DNA of 14,480 nucleotides from UBA4735 sp035935465 (GTDB lineage: Bacteria > Chloroflexota > Limnocylindria > P2-11E). A program made the translations under genes and the position numbers. Below are positions 7,217-13,180 of the stretch, piece after piece. The notes beneath the pieces are model-generated. The model was not told where the DNA came from. It did not search any database and saw only the letters and a program-made list of their open reading frames with translations. Numbering within the stretch: position 1 is the stretch's first letter; each line of letters starts with the position of its first letter. The stretch is taken from the NCBI GenBank assembly GCA_035935465.1, contig DASYXA010000117.1:1-14480 (forward strand). Reading direction: 5' to 3'.

Positions 7217-7243
7217 TTTGTATCCACTCGAGCCTGCTGTCAA
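7217..7243 (-). promoter_or_regulatory. Promoter of the mraZ/dcw operon
   Basis: A perfect TTGACA -35 hexamer (7243-7238) is followed after 15 bases by TACAAA (7222-7217) as the best -10 candidate; a 17-base spacer would give the weaker CAAAGT. Transcription would begin at about 7210, so the MraZ repeats start in the first transcribed bases. Confidence 0.65.
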
Positions 7244-7327
7244 TAGGCCGGGCGGTCACCTGCAGGGCGAAGTCAGGACGAGCCGGGCGATGGAATGGAT
7301 GTTCTAGTCGCGCGGACCGCGGGCGCG

Positions 7328-8401
7328 TTAGCTCGGCAGCACCCGATCGACCAGATCTTCGACCCGGCGGCTCGCGCGCTCGACGATGGACTTCGGACGG
7401 CCGGGCTCGTGCTCGCCGAACCACTCGAGCACCGCTGCGCCCCAGGTGAAGCCGCCGCCGAACGCGACGAGGAGGACCTTGTCGCCACGGCGCAGCCGGC
7501 CCTCGGCCGCGGCCTCGCACATCGCGATCGGGATCGAGGCGGCGGACGTGTTGCCGTACTTCTGGATGTTCACGAACACGCGCTCCATCGGGAAGTGGAG
7601 CCGCTTCGCGACACCCTCGATGATCCGGATGTTCGCCTGATGCGGGATCATCAGCTGGATGTCCTCCAGGCGGAGGTTCGCCTCGGCGATCGCCTCCTCG
7701 GCGGCGTCGGCCATGGACTTCACCGCGAGCTTGAACACTTCCCCACCCTGCATCGAGATGAAGTGCTGGCCGAGCTCGAGCGTCTTGGCGCTTGCCGGCT
7801 GCTTCGCGCCGCCGCCCGCGATCATGAGCAGCTGACCCTTCGAGCCCTCGCTGTGGAGGACCGCGGACTCGATCCCGACGGAGGCGTTCGACGCCTCGAT
7901 GACGACGGCACCGGCGCCGTCCGCGAACAGCACGCAGGTCGAGCGGTCCTTCCAGTTGAGGAACCGCGACAGCGTCTCGGCGCCGATCACGAGCGCGTTC
8001 TGGTGGGTGCCCGACACGACGAGACCGCGGGCGATCGCGATCCCGGATACGAACCCGGTGCACGCGGCCTCGACGTCGAACGCGCCGGCGCGGTCGGCGC
8101 CGAGCGCGTCCTGGACCATGCAGGCGCTCGCGGGGAAGATGAAGTCGGGCGAGCACGTGGCGACGATGACGAGGTCGAGGTCCTGCGGCCGCAGGCGAGC
8201 CTTCTCGAGGGCGAGCCGTCCGGCCCGCAGCGACATCGTGGAGGTCGACTCGCCCTCCGCGGCGAACCGCCGTTCCTTGATGCCGGTCCGGCTGGTGATC
8301 CAGTCGTCGGAGGTGTCGACGATCTTCTCGAGGTCGACGTTCGTCACGACCTTCGAGGGGACGTAGAAGCCCCAGCCGGTGATGACCGCGTTCTGACCCA
8401 T
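7328..8401 (-). CDS. fabH: Beta-ketoacyl-ACP synthase III (FabH)
   Basis: FabH condenses an acyl-CoA with malonyl-ACP to start fatty-acid elongation in the cytoplasm. The 357-residue product has the thiolase-fold catalytic triad: C114 in EAACTGF, H254 in PHQANIR and N284 in YGNTSAAS. The family's N-terminal DDWITSRTGIKERR (about 32-45) and GGGFTWGA near the C-terminus are also present. ACTGF replaces the more usual ACAGF. About 30 charged residues extend beyond the normal end (FGEHEPGRPKS onward), making it longer than the roughly 317-330 residues typical of FabH. The ATG lies 3 bp after the zinc-ribbon gene's stop. No other fab genes are in view, so a specialised KAS III role cannot be excluded. 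Confidence 0.93.
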   Translation of the reverse strand: MGQNAVITGWGFYVPSKVVTNVDLEKIVDTSDDWITSRTGIKERRFAAEGESTSTMSLRAGRLALEKARLRPQDLDLVIVATCSPDFIFPASACMVQDALGADRAGAFDVEAACTGFVSGIAIARGLVVSGTHQNALVIGAETLSRFLNWKDRSTCVLFADGAGAVVIEASNASVGIESAVLHSEGSKGQLLMIAGGGAKQPASAKTLELGQHFISMQGGEVFKLAVKSMADAAEEAIAEANLRLEDIQLMIPHQANIRIIEGVAKRLHFPMERVFVNIQKYGNTSAASIPIAMCEAAAEGRLRRGDKVLLVAFGGGFTWGAAVLEWFGEHEPGRPKSIVERASRRVEDLVDRVLPS

Positions 8402-8404
8402 GCC

Positions 8405-8767
8405 CTAGGCCTTGCGGTCCCGCTCGACGCTCGTGCGCCGGCCCGCGCCCTCGAGCATCTGCGCCACGCCGCCTTCGTAGGACTTCAGGAACTCGTGCGC
8501 GTCGAGCACCTCGTCGAGCGAGACCGCCGGCCGCCGCTTGCGCTCGGGCCGGCGCGCGGTCTCCTGCACCGGGCTCACGTTCGCGCGCTCCTCGTCGACG
8601 ACGACGAGGAGCTTGAACGACGTGTCGCACTTCGAGCAGGTCACCCGGACGATCCACGCCGACTCGAGCTTGCCGAGCACGCGGATGTCCGAGCGCGCAT
8701 GGTTCTGGCCGCACACGCTGCAGTCGTACCCCTTCGCCTGCTCGCGCAGGAATCGGAGGATGTTCAT
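8405..8767 (-). CDS. Hypothetical zinc-ribbon protein (120 aa)
   Basis: I do not recognise a named family. The N-terminal half contains two CxxC pairs, CSVC (16-19) and CSKC (44-47), 24 residues apart. This is the pattern of a zinc ribbon with a beta-hairpin between the pairs (IRVLGKLESAWIVRVTCSKC). After FKLLVVVDEE comes a charged, probably disordered linker (about 57-82) and a short helical tail (SLDEVLDAHEFLKSYEGGVAQML). No membrane segment or signal peptide is visible, so it is probably cytoplasmic. It might bind a protein or nucleic acid, but this is inference. The ATG overlaps the upstream peptidase stop as ATGA, and no Shine-Dalgarno is seen, so translation is probably coupled. fabH follows after 3 bp. 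Confidence 0.8.
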   Translation of the reverse strand: MNILRFLREQAKGYDCSVCGQNHARSDIRVLGKLESAWIVRVTCSKCDTSFKLLVVVDEERANVSPVQETARRPERKRRPAVSLDEVLDAHEFLKSYEGGVAQMLEGAGRRTSVERDRKA

Positions 8768-10851
8768 CGTCCGGCGGCCACTGTACCGACTCGCTCGCCG
8801 GGCCGAAGGCCGAGGTACCTTGCGAAGAACGCGAGCTGATCCGCGTAGTCGTCCACCTGCTTGTCGAGCGGCTTGCCGATGCCGTGTCCGGCGTCCCGGT
8901 CGACGCGCAGCAGCGTGACCGCGTCGGGATCGTCGCGCTGGAGCCACTGCACGAGCGCGGTCATCTTGCGCGCGTGCCCCGGGTCGACGCGCGAGTCGCC
9001 CTCGGCCGTGGTGAACAGGACCGCGGGGTATCGCGTGCCGGCGCGGGTGTTGTGGTACGGCGAGTACGCGCGCAGCCACCGGAACTGCTCGGGATCCTCG
9101 GCCGAGCCGTACTCGTTGATCCAGAACCGGGCGATGAGGAAGTGCTGGTAGCGCAGCATGTCCAGGAGCGGCACCGCGCAGGCCACCGCGGAGAAGAGGT
9201 CCGGCCGCTGGGTCATCGCGACGCCCACGAGCAGGCCGCCGTTCGATCCGCCCGAGATCCCGAGCCGCTCGGGGCTCGTCCAGCCCCCGGCGACGAGCGC
9301 CTCGCCCGCGGCCGCGAAGTCGTCGAACACGTTCTGCTTGTTCGCGCGCATCCCCGCGCGGTGCCAGCGCTCGCCGAACTCGGCGCCGCCGCGCAGGTTC
9401 GCGACCACGTACAGCCCGCCGGCCTCGACCCACGCGGCGGCGCTGCCGGAGAACGCCGGCGTGCGCGAGATGTTGAACCCGCCGTAGCCGTTCAGGATGG
9501 TCGGCACGTCCCCGGTCGGCCGGACGTCGCGACGATGGATCAGGAACATCGGCACCGGGGTGCCGTCCTTCGAGCGGAAGGTCTCCTGCCCGACGGTGAT
9601 GGCGTCGGGCTCGAAGCCCGCCGGAGCGGGGAGGGCCGCGACGACCTCGGTCTCGCCGGAGCGGGCATCGGCGACGTATGCGACCGGCGGCCGCGTGAAC
9701 GAGTCGACGGTGTAGCCGAAGCGATCCCCGTCGGGATCGGCGATCGGGGAGACGGCCGCGCCCTTGTCGAGGAGCGCGGAGAACGGCGGCAGGGCGATGT
9801 CCCGCTCCCATCGGCCGGCGTGGGACCAGATCGACAGGCGCGAGGCGACATCGACGAGCGTGTGGACGATGACGTGCGAGCGCGTGACGTCGAACGACTC
9901 GATCGGGCGCTCCGACTCGGGCACCACCGTCCGGCGCGCCTGCGTGCGCGGATCGACCACGTCGATGCGGTAGTTCGGGCTCCCGACATTCGTCCGCAGG
10001 AACAGGAGCTCGCCGGCCATCGCCGGTTGGCTGATCCCGTCGGCGCCCACGACGACGGGGCTGATCGACTCGCGCAGCGTGTCCATGAGGAAGACGTCGT
10101 TGCGGGTCCAGCCTTCGTAGGCCACGAGCGAGATCCACCGGCCCCGCGCGTCGGCGTCGACCCCGACGATCGTCTCCTTCGGATAGCCCTGACCGAACAC
10201 ATCGATGTCGCGGGATGGATCGTCGCCGAGCCGATGGAGCCGGACCTTCCGGTAGTAATGCTCGTCCCCGGGGGAGACCGACCCCGGGGCCGGGTGGACG
10301 GTGTAGTAGAAGGCGGCGTTCCCGACCCACGACACCTTCGCGCGCTGCGTGAATCGGATCTCGTCGGGAAGATCGCGCCCGGTCGCGGTGTCCAGGACGT
10401 GCAGCGTCGACAGCTCGGTGCCGCCGCGCGACAGGCCGTACGCGACGAGGCGGCCGTCCGGCGAGGGGTACCACCAGTCGAGCGCCACGAGCCCCTGCGC
10501 GTCGAGGGCATTCGGATCGATGAGCGAGCGCTCGCCCGCGGCCTCGCGGAGCAAGAGGACGGCCTGCCGCGCCGCTCCGGATCGTCGCTCGAAGAACACC
10601 CGGTCCCCCACCGGCTGCGGGACCCCGAGGAGCCCGACCCCGAGGAGCTCGCGCAGCCGCGCCGCGAAGTGGGCCCGCTCGGGCACCGCGTCGAGCGCGG
10701 CGCGGGTCCGGGTGTTCTGCGCGTCGGTCCAGGCACGGCTCGCGGCGCCGTCGCCCTCGAGCCACCGGTACGGATCGGCGATGCGCTCGCCGTGGAGGAC
10801 CTCCGACGCATCGCCCCGCGCCGCGGGCGGTGCCGCAGCCAGCCTTCCCAT
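8764..10851 (-). CDS. Prolyl oligopeptidase family serine peptidase (S9A)
   Basis: S9A peptidases cleave short peptides after proline. A seven-bladed beta-propeller gates an alpha/beta-hydrolase catalytic domain. The 695-residue length is normal. The N-terminus has the family hallmark ADPYRWLE (about 25-32), the middle is a propeller-like region, and the hydrolase domain starts near NGYGGFNIS. The catalytic residues are visible: S536 in GGSNGG, D619 in GDSRVDP and H656 in AGHGIGKP. No signal peptide is seen, so a cytoplasmic location is likely. The ATG at 10851 has only a weak upstream AGG. It starts 24 bp after the permease gene and ends overlapping the zinc-ribbon gene by 4 bp. A role in general peptide turnover or in processing an exported peptide are both possible. 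Confidence 0.94.
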   Translation of the reverse strand: MGRLAAAPPAARGDASEVLHGERIADPYRWLEGDGAASRAWTDAQNTRTRAALDAVPERAHFAARLRELLGVGLLGVPQPVGDRVFFERRSGAARQAVLLLREAAGERSLIDPNALDAQGLVALDWWYPSPDGRLVAYGLSRGGTELSTLHVLDTATGRDLPDEIRFTQRAKVSWVGNAAFYYTVHPAPGSVSPGDEHYYRKVRLHRLGDDPSRDIDVFGQGYPKETIVGVDADARGRWISLVAYEGWTRNDVFLMDTLRESISPVVVGADGISQPAMAGELLFLRTNVGSPNYRIDVVDPRTQARRTVVPESERPIESFDVTRSHVIVHTLVDVASRLSIWSHAGRWERDIALPPFSALLDKGAAVSPIADPDGDRFGYTVDSFTRPPVAYVADARSGETEVVAALPAPAGFEPDAITVGQETFRSKDGTPVPMFLIHRRDVRPTGDVPTILNGYGGFNISRTPAFSGSAAAWVEAGGLYVVANLRGGAEFGERWHRAGMRANKQNVFDDFAAAGEALVAGGWTSPERLGISGGSNGGLLVGVAMTQRPDLFSAVACAVPLLDMLRYQHFLIARFWINEYGSAEDPEQFRWLRAYSPYHNTRAGTRYPAVLFTTAEGDSRVDPGHARKMTALVQWLQRDDPDAVTLLRVDRDAGHGIGKPLDKQVDDYADQLAFFARYLGLRPGERVGTVAAGR

Positions 10852-10875
10852 CTGGAAAGCCTAGCCGGAACGGCC

Positions 10876-11712
10876 CTAGCCGCTCCGCTTCAGCCGGCCG
10901 GTCCGCTTCGCGTATCGCTCGGCCGCGATGAACGCCTTGAGGCCGATCGGGATCGAGAGGATGCCCACCAGCAGGGCCGGCCACACCAGCGGCCAGAGCG
11001 AGGCGAGGTCGGCGCCATCCAGGAGCGCGCGGCGCATCCCCTCGATCACGTAGGTGGCCGGCGAGATGACCGAGAGCGCCTGGAGCCAGGCCGGCAGCAC
11101 GGTCGTCGGGTAGTACACGCCCGAGACGAGCAGCACGATGGCCTGGACGATGTAGGCCATCTGCAGTCCCTTCTCGGTCCAGAGCATCGGGAACACCGCC
11201 GATGCGATACCGAGGCCCATGAACGCGACCGTGCCGACGGCGAGCATCACGATCGCCGACAGCGCGTTCGCGTGGGAGAGGTCGACCGGAATGAACAGCA
11301 TCACGGCGAACAGCGTCGTCACGCTGAACACGAGCGCGCGCACGATCGTCCCGCCGGCCATCCCCGCGAGGTGGGTCAGCCGCGGGACCGGCGCCATGAA
11401 CGTGTACTCGATCGTCCCTTCCCAGCGCTCCCAGGCGATGATCTCGGCGATGTTCTCGAACACGAGCCCCATGAACCGCCAGGCGATCGTGCCGACGAGC
11501 AGGTAGAGGACGAACCGCGACGTCGTCGCGGGATCGACCTGGTTCCCTGAGATCGCCGGCGCGGCGATGCCGATGAACGCGACCGACAGCGAGGTCACGA
11601 TGCCGTAGATGATCCAGACGACCTCCCACAGCCAGTACCGTTTCATGAGCGCGACCTCGCGCTCGACGAACGCGTAGGCGAGGCCGGCCTGGGTCGCGAA
11701 CTCCGCGATCAC
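10876..11712 (-). CDS. ABC-2 type transporter permease
   Basis: This is the membrane subunit of an ABC exporter, pairing with the ATPase encoded just upstream. The 278-residue protein has about six hydrophobic segments (roughly 30-50, 66-86, 121-140, 150-172, 186-204 and 240-260). The conserved ABC-2 stretch VSGVYYPTTVLPAW...ISPATYVIEGMRRAL (about 196-230) is seen in drug, lipid and polysaccharide exporters of the DrrB/NodJ type. The GTG at 11712 overlaps the ATPase stop (GTGA). The substrate cannot be deduced from the sequence. The C-terminus is basic (KRTGRLKRSG). The S9A peptidase gene follows after 24 bp. Confidence 0.92.
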   Translation of the reverse strand: MIAEFATQAGLAYAFVEREVALMKRYWLWEVVWIIYGIVTSLSVAFIGIAAPAISGNQVDPATTSRFVLYLLVGTIAWRFMGLVFENIAEIIAWERWEGTIEYTFMAPVPRLTHLAGMAGGTIVRALVFSVTTLFAVMLFIPVDLSHANALSAIVMLAVGTVAFMGLGIASAVFPMLWTEKGLQMAYIVQAIVLLVSGVYYPTTVLPAWLQALSVISPATYVIEGMRRALLDGADLASLWPLVWPALLVGILSIPIGLKAFIAAERYAKRTGRLKRSG

Positions 11713-12545
11713 GTCCCGGCCTGCTCCCCGCCCGTGTCGGCCTCTTCGATCTTGCGACCGGTGATCGTCATGAACACGTCCTCGAGCGAGCCGCGCGCGC
11801 CATAGCGCCCGATGAGCTCGGCCGGCGTGCCTTCGGCGACGAGCCGGCCGCCGTGCAGCACGCCGATGCGGTCGGCGAGCCGTTCGGCCTCGTCGAGGTC
11901 GTGCGTGGTCAGGAGGATCGTCGCGTCGTGCTCGTCCCGAAGGTCGCGGACGAACGTTTGGACCTCCCGCTTGCTGCGGATGTCGAGCCCGGTGGTCGGC
12001 TCGTCGAGCAGCAGCAGCGACGGCGCGGTCAGGAACGCGCGCGCGATCGCGACCTTCTGCTGCATCCCGCGCGAGAGCTTCTCGAGCGGCTCGTCGTGAC
12101 GCGCGACCGCGATGCCGAGCCGGACGAGGATCTCCCGTGACCGGACCCGTGCATCCGGTGCGGCGACGCCGTACAGGCGGCCGGCGTACACCAGGTTCTC
12201 CATCGCCGACAGCTTCTTGAAGAACGACGCTTCGACCGACACGCGGTTGATGAGCCGCTTCACGGCGAGCTCGTCCTCGCGGATGTCGAGGCCGAACACC
12301 GTCACCGTGCCCGCGTCCGCCTCGAGCAAGGTCGAGAAGACGCGGATGAGCGTGGACTTGCCGGACCCGTTGGCCCCGAGGAGCGCGTAGATCTCGCCTC
12401 GCTGGACGGCGAGCGAGACGCCGTCCACCGCACGCACGTCCGTGCCGGACGAGCGGAAGCGCTTGACGATGCCGTTCGCCTGCAGGGCCGGCCGGGCGGT
12501 GCGTGCCGTGGGCGGGCCGAGGTCGTCGCGGACTGCGATGGCCAC
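11709..12545 (-). CDS. ABC transporter ATP-binding protein (ABC-2 exporter type)
   Basis: This is the cytoplasmic ATPase driving the neighbouring permease. From the GTG at 12545 the protein has 278 residues. AAAGGAG lies 8 bases before that codon, which decides the start over an upstream in-frame start that would run back through the terminator. Motifs are the Walker A GANGSGKS (57-64), the signature LSRGMQQ (157-163, in place of LSGGQ), Walker B LLLLDEPTTGLD (177-188) and the H-loop histidine H215 in TTHDLDEAE. The Q-loop glutamine is not evident: the segment reads RVSVEASFF (about 101-109). The C-terminal part (GSLEDVFMTITGR) resembles DrrA/CcmA-type exporters. The gene lies behind a leader with a terminator, suggesting regulated read-through. 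Confidence 0.93.
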   Translation of the reverse strand: MAIAVRDDLGPPTARTARPALQANGIVKRFRSSGTDVRAVDGVSLAVQRGEIYALLGANGSGKSTLIRVFSTLLEADAGTVTVFGLDIREDELAVKRLINRVSVEASFFKKLSAMENLVYAGRLYGVAAPDARVRSREILVRLGIAVARHDEPLEKLSRGMQQKVAIARAFLTAPSLLLLDEPTTGLDIRSKREVQTFVRDLRDEHDATILLTTHDLDEAERLADRIGVLHGGRLVAEGTPAELIGRYGARGSLEDVFMTITGRKIEEADTGGEQAGT

Positions 12546-12586
12546 TGCGGGGACTCCTTTCACGCGAGGTCGGAGCCCACAGCCTT

Positions 12587-12601
12587 CGGCGGTATCCGCC
12601 G
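12587..12601. repeat. Small hairpin between terminator and ABC ATPase
   Basis: A perfect 6-bp stem (CGGCGG, 12587-12592, with CCGCCG, 12596-12601) with a 3-base loop lies in the 61 bases between the terminator and the ATPase start. I see no convincing promoter in this stretch. The only clear translation signal is AAAGGAG at 12560-12554, serving the ATPase. Confidence 0.35.
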
Positions 12602-12606
12602 GAATG

Positions 12607-12636
12607 AAAAAGACCGTGGGCAGGGTGCCCACGGTC
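12607..12636 (-). terminator. Intrinsic terminator upstream of the ABC exporter genes
   Basis: On the minus strand an 11-bp perfect stem (GACCGTGGGCA, 12636-12626, with TGCCCACGGTC, 12622-12612) closes a 3-base loop and is followed at once by TTTTT (12611-12607). This is a strong Rho-independent terminator. It ends transcripts from the leader promoter about 60 bases before the ATPase start, so read-through would control the exporter operon. Confidence 0.9.
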
Positions 12637-12660
12637 CGGAGGTCTCGCCGAGCGGGTGCT

Positions 12661-12759
12661 CTAGCTCGTTCCGGTGGTGGGCAGGGTGCTCCGAGGAGCG
12701 TCCTCGGTGGCGCCGAAGCGGGTGCGGGTCATGAGATCCATCAGATCCATCAGATCCAT
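12661..12759 (-). CDS. Putative 32-aa leader peptide with Met-Asp-Leu repeats
   Basis: A short frame from ATG 12759 to a TAG at 12661-12663 would encode a peptide opening MDLMDLMDLMTRTRF. The first nine residues are three MDL repeats, made by three 9-bp DNA repeats. It lies after a promoter-like sequence and ends 24 bases before the intrinsic terminator of the exporter leader. That is the layout of leader peptides that control transcription by ribosome position. No good Shine-Dalgarno is seen in front of the first ATG, so translation is uncertain. The region could instead be a non-coding leader RNA. Confidence 0.4.
   Translation of the reverse strand: MDLMDLMDLMTRTRFGATEDAPRSTLPTTGTS
12691..12707 (-). 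promoter_or_regulatory. Hairpin within the exporter leader
   Basis: A perfect 7-bp stem (CCGAGGA, 12707-12701, with TCCTCGG, 12697-12691 on the minus strand) has a 3-base loop. It lies between the MDL codons and the segment 12689-12677, which repeats part of the terminator. It could act as the early hairpin of an attenuator. Confidence 0.5.
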
Positions 12760-12760
12760 C
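12734..12760. repeat. Three perfect tandem copies of a 9-bp repeat
   Basis: The plus-strand unit AGATCCATC occurs three times in a row at 12734-12742, 12743-12751 and 12752-12760. On the minus strand it gives the repeated ATG GAT CTG codons at the start of the putative leader peptide. Confidence 0.95.
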
Positions 12761-12813
12761 GCGACGGGCGGCCCTGCCTTTCGAAATCTTCGCCACTTCT
12801 GGCGAGCGCGCTG

Positions 12814-12842
12814 ACGGTACCGATTCCGGTGCGCCGAGTCAA
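12814..12842 (-). promoter_or_regulatory. Promoter candidate for the exporter leader
   Basis: TTGACT (12842-12837) is followed after a 17-base spacer by TACCGT (12819-12814), matching a housekeeping promoter at 5/6 and 3/6 positions. The start would be near 12807, about 50 bases before the putative leader peptide ATG. It is the best promoter I find upstream of the ABC operon. Confidence 0.5.
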
Positions 12843-12851
12843 TACGCGAAC

Positions 12852-12876
12852 GGACCGCGGCCGTCGGCCGCGGTCC
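12852..12876 (-). terminator. Strong hairpin after the small membrane-protein gene
   Basis: A perfect 11-bp GC-rich stem (12852-12862 with 12866-12876) with a 3-base loop begins 22 bases after the stop of the 49-aa gene. On the minus strand it is followed by GTTCGCGTATT, which is not a real T-tract. It may be a weak or Rho-assisted terminator insulating the exporter leader from the gene upstream. Confidence 0.5.
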
Positions 12877-12898
12877 CACATGTTCGCGAGGGTGCGGT

Positions 12899-13048
12899 CT
12901 AGACCGTCCGGCGGCCGGAGAGCAGCTGGAAGATCAAGACGATCAGCGCGAGGACGAGAAGGACGTGGATGAGGGCGCCGATCGATGGGAGCGCGACGAC
13001 GCCGAGCAGCCACAGGATCAGCAGCACGACGACGATCGTCCAGAGCAT
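12899..13048 (-). CDS. lmo0937/DUF5670-like small membrane protein (49 aa)
   Basis: The 49-residue product is almost entirely two hydrophobic segments (about 2-18 and 22-42) joined by a short turn around PSIG, with a basic end (SGRRTV). The pattern MLWTIVVVLLILWLLGVV...HVLLVLALIVLIFQLL closely resembles the lmo0937 family (DUF5670), small membrane proteins of unknown function found widely in bacteria. The ATG at 13048 is chosen because AAGGAGGT lies 7 bases before it; a longer reading from 13093 has no such signal. An inverted repeat overlaps this Shine-Dalgarno. The gene is divergent from the HD-GYP gene and followed by a strong hairpin. Confidence 0.85.
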   Translation of the reverse strand: MLWTIVVVLLILWLLGVVALPSIGALIHVLLVLALIVLIFQLLSGRRTV

Positions 13049-13180
13049 GACTACACCTCCTTGCGCGACCGTCGTTCGCAAGGCGCGTGCCATGCGTCAC
13101 GGCAGCCGGACAGGCAACTGATACCGCGCTCCCCCATTCGGGTGCGCCCAGCGTGGCCGCGCCTACGTAGGTTGTTGCGG
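13049..13180. other. Divergent intergenic region
   Basis: These 132 bases separate the divergent small membrane-protein and HD-GYP genes and must contain promoters for both. Apart from the Shine-Dalgarno (AAGGAGGT) and the inverted repeat near 13059-13083, I see no convincing -35/-10 pair on either strand. Confidence 0.5.
13059..13083 (-). promoter_or_regulatory. Inverted repeat overlapping the Shine-Dalgarno of the small membrane-protein gene
   Basis: On the minus strand CCTTGCG (13083-13077) is followed, after 11 bases, by its perfect complement CGCAAGG (13065-13059). The second arm supplies the first bases of AAGGAGG. If the hairpin forms in mRNA it would partly hide the ribosome site. 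As DNA it could instead be a regulator site. Confidence 0.45.

Noticed and set aside
7261..7327. A terminator between fabH and mraZ
   Set aside because: A weak CGCGC/GCGCG pairing with a 9-base loop just after the fabH stop has no T-tract, so I do not call it.
7295..8839. A long plus-strand frame opposite fabH and the zinc-ribbon gene
   Set aside because: Same pattern of antisense coding bias; the FabH triad on the other strand is decisive.
8884..11550. An 888-codon open frame on the plus strand opposite the peptidase and permease genes
   Set aside because: It is an antisense shadow with low-complexity Arg/Asp/Glu/Gly composition and no motifs; the minus-strand genes carry intact catalytic residues.
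12560..12796. A 78-codon minus-strand frame opening MAKISKG in the exporter leader
   Set aside because: It reads through the intrinsic terminator and has no Shine-Dalgarno and no recognisable domain. The other frame, ending before the terminator, fits the leader layout better, though I cannot exclude it.
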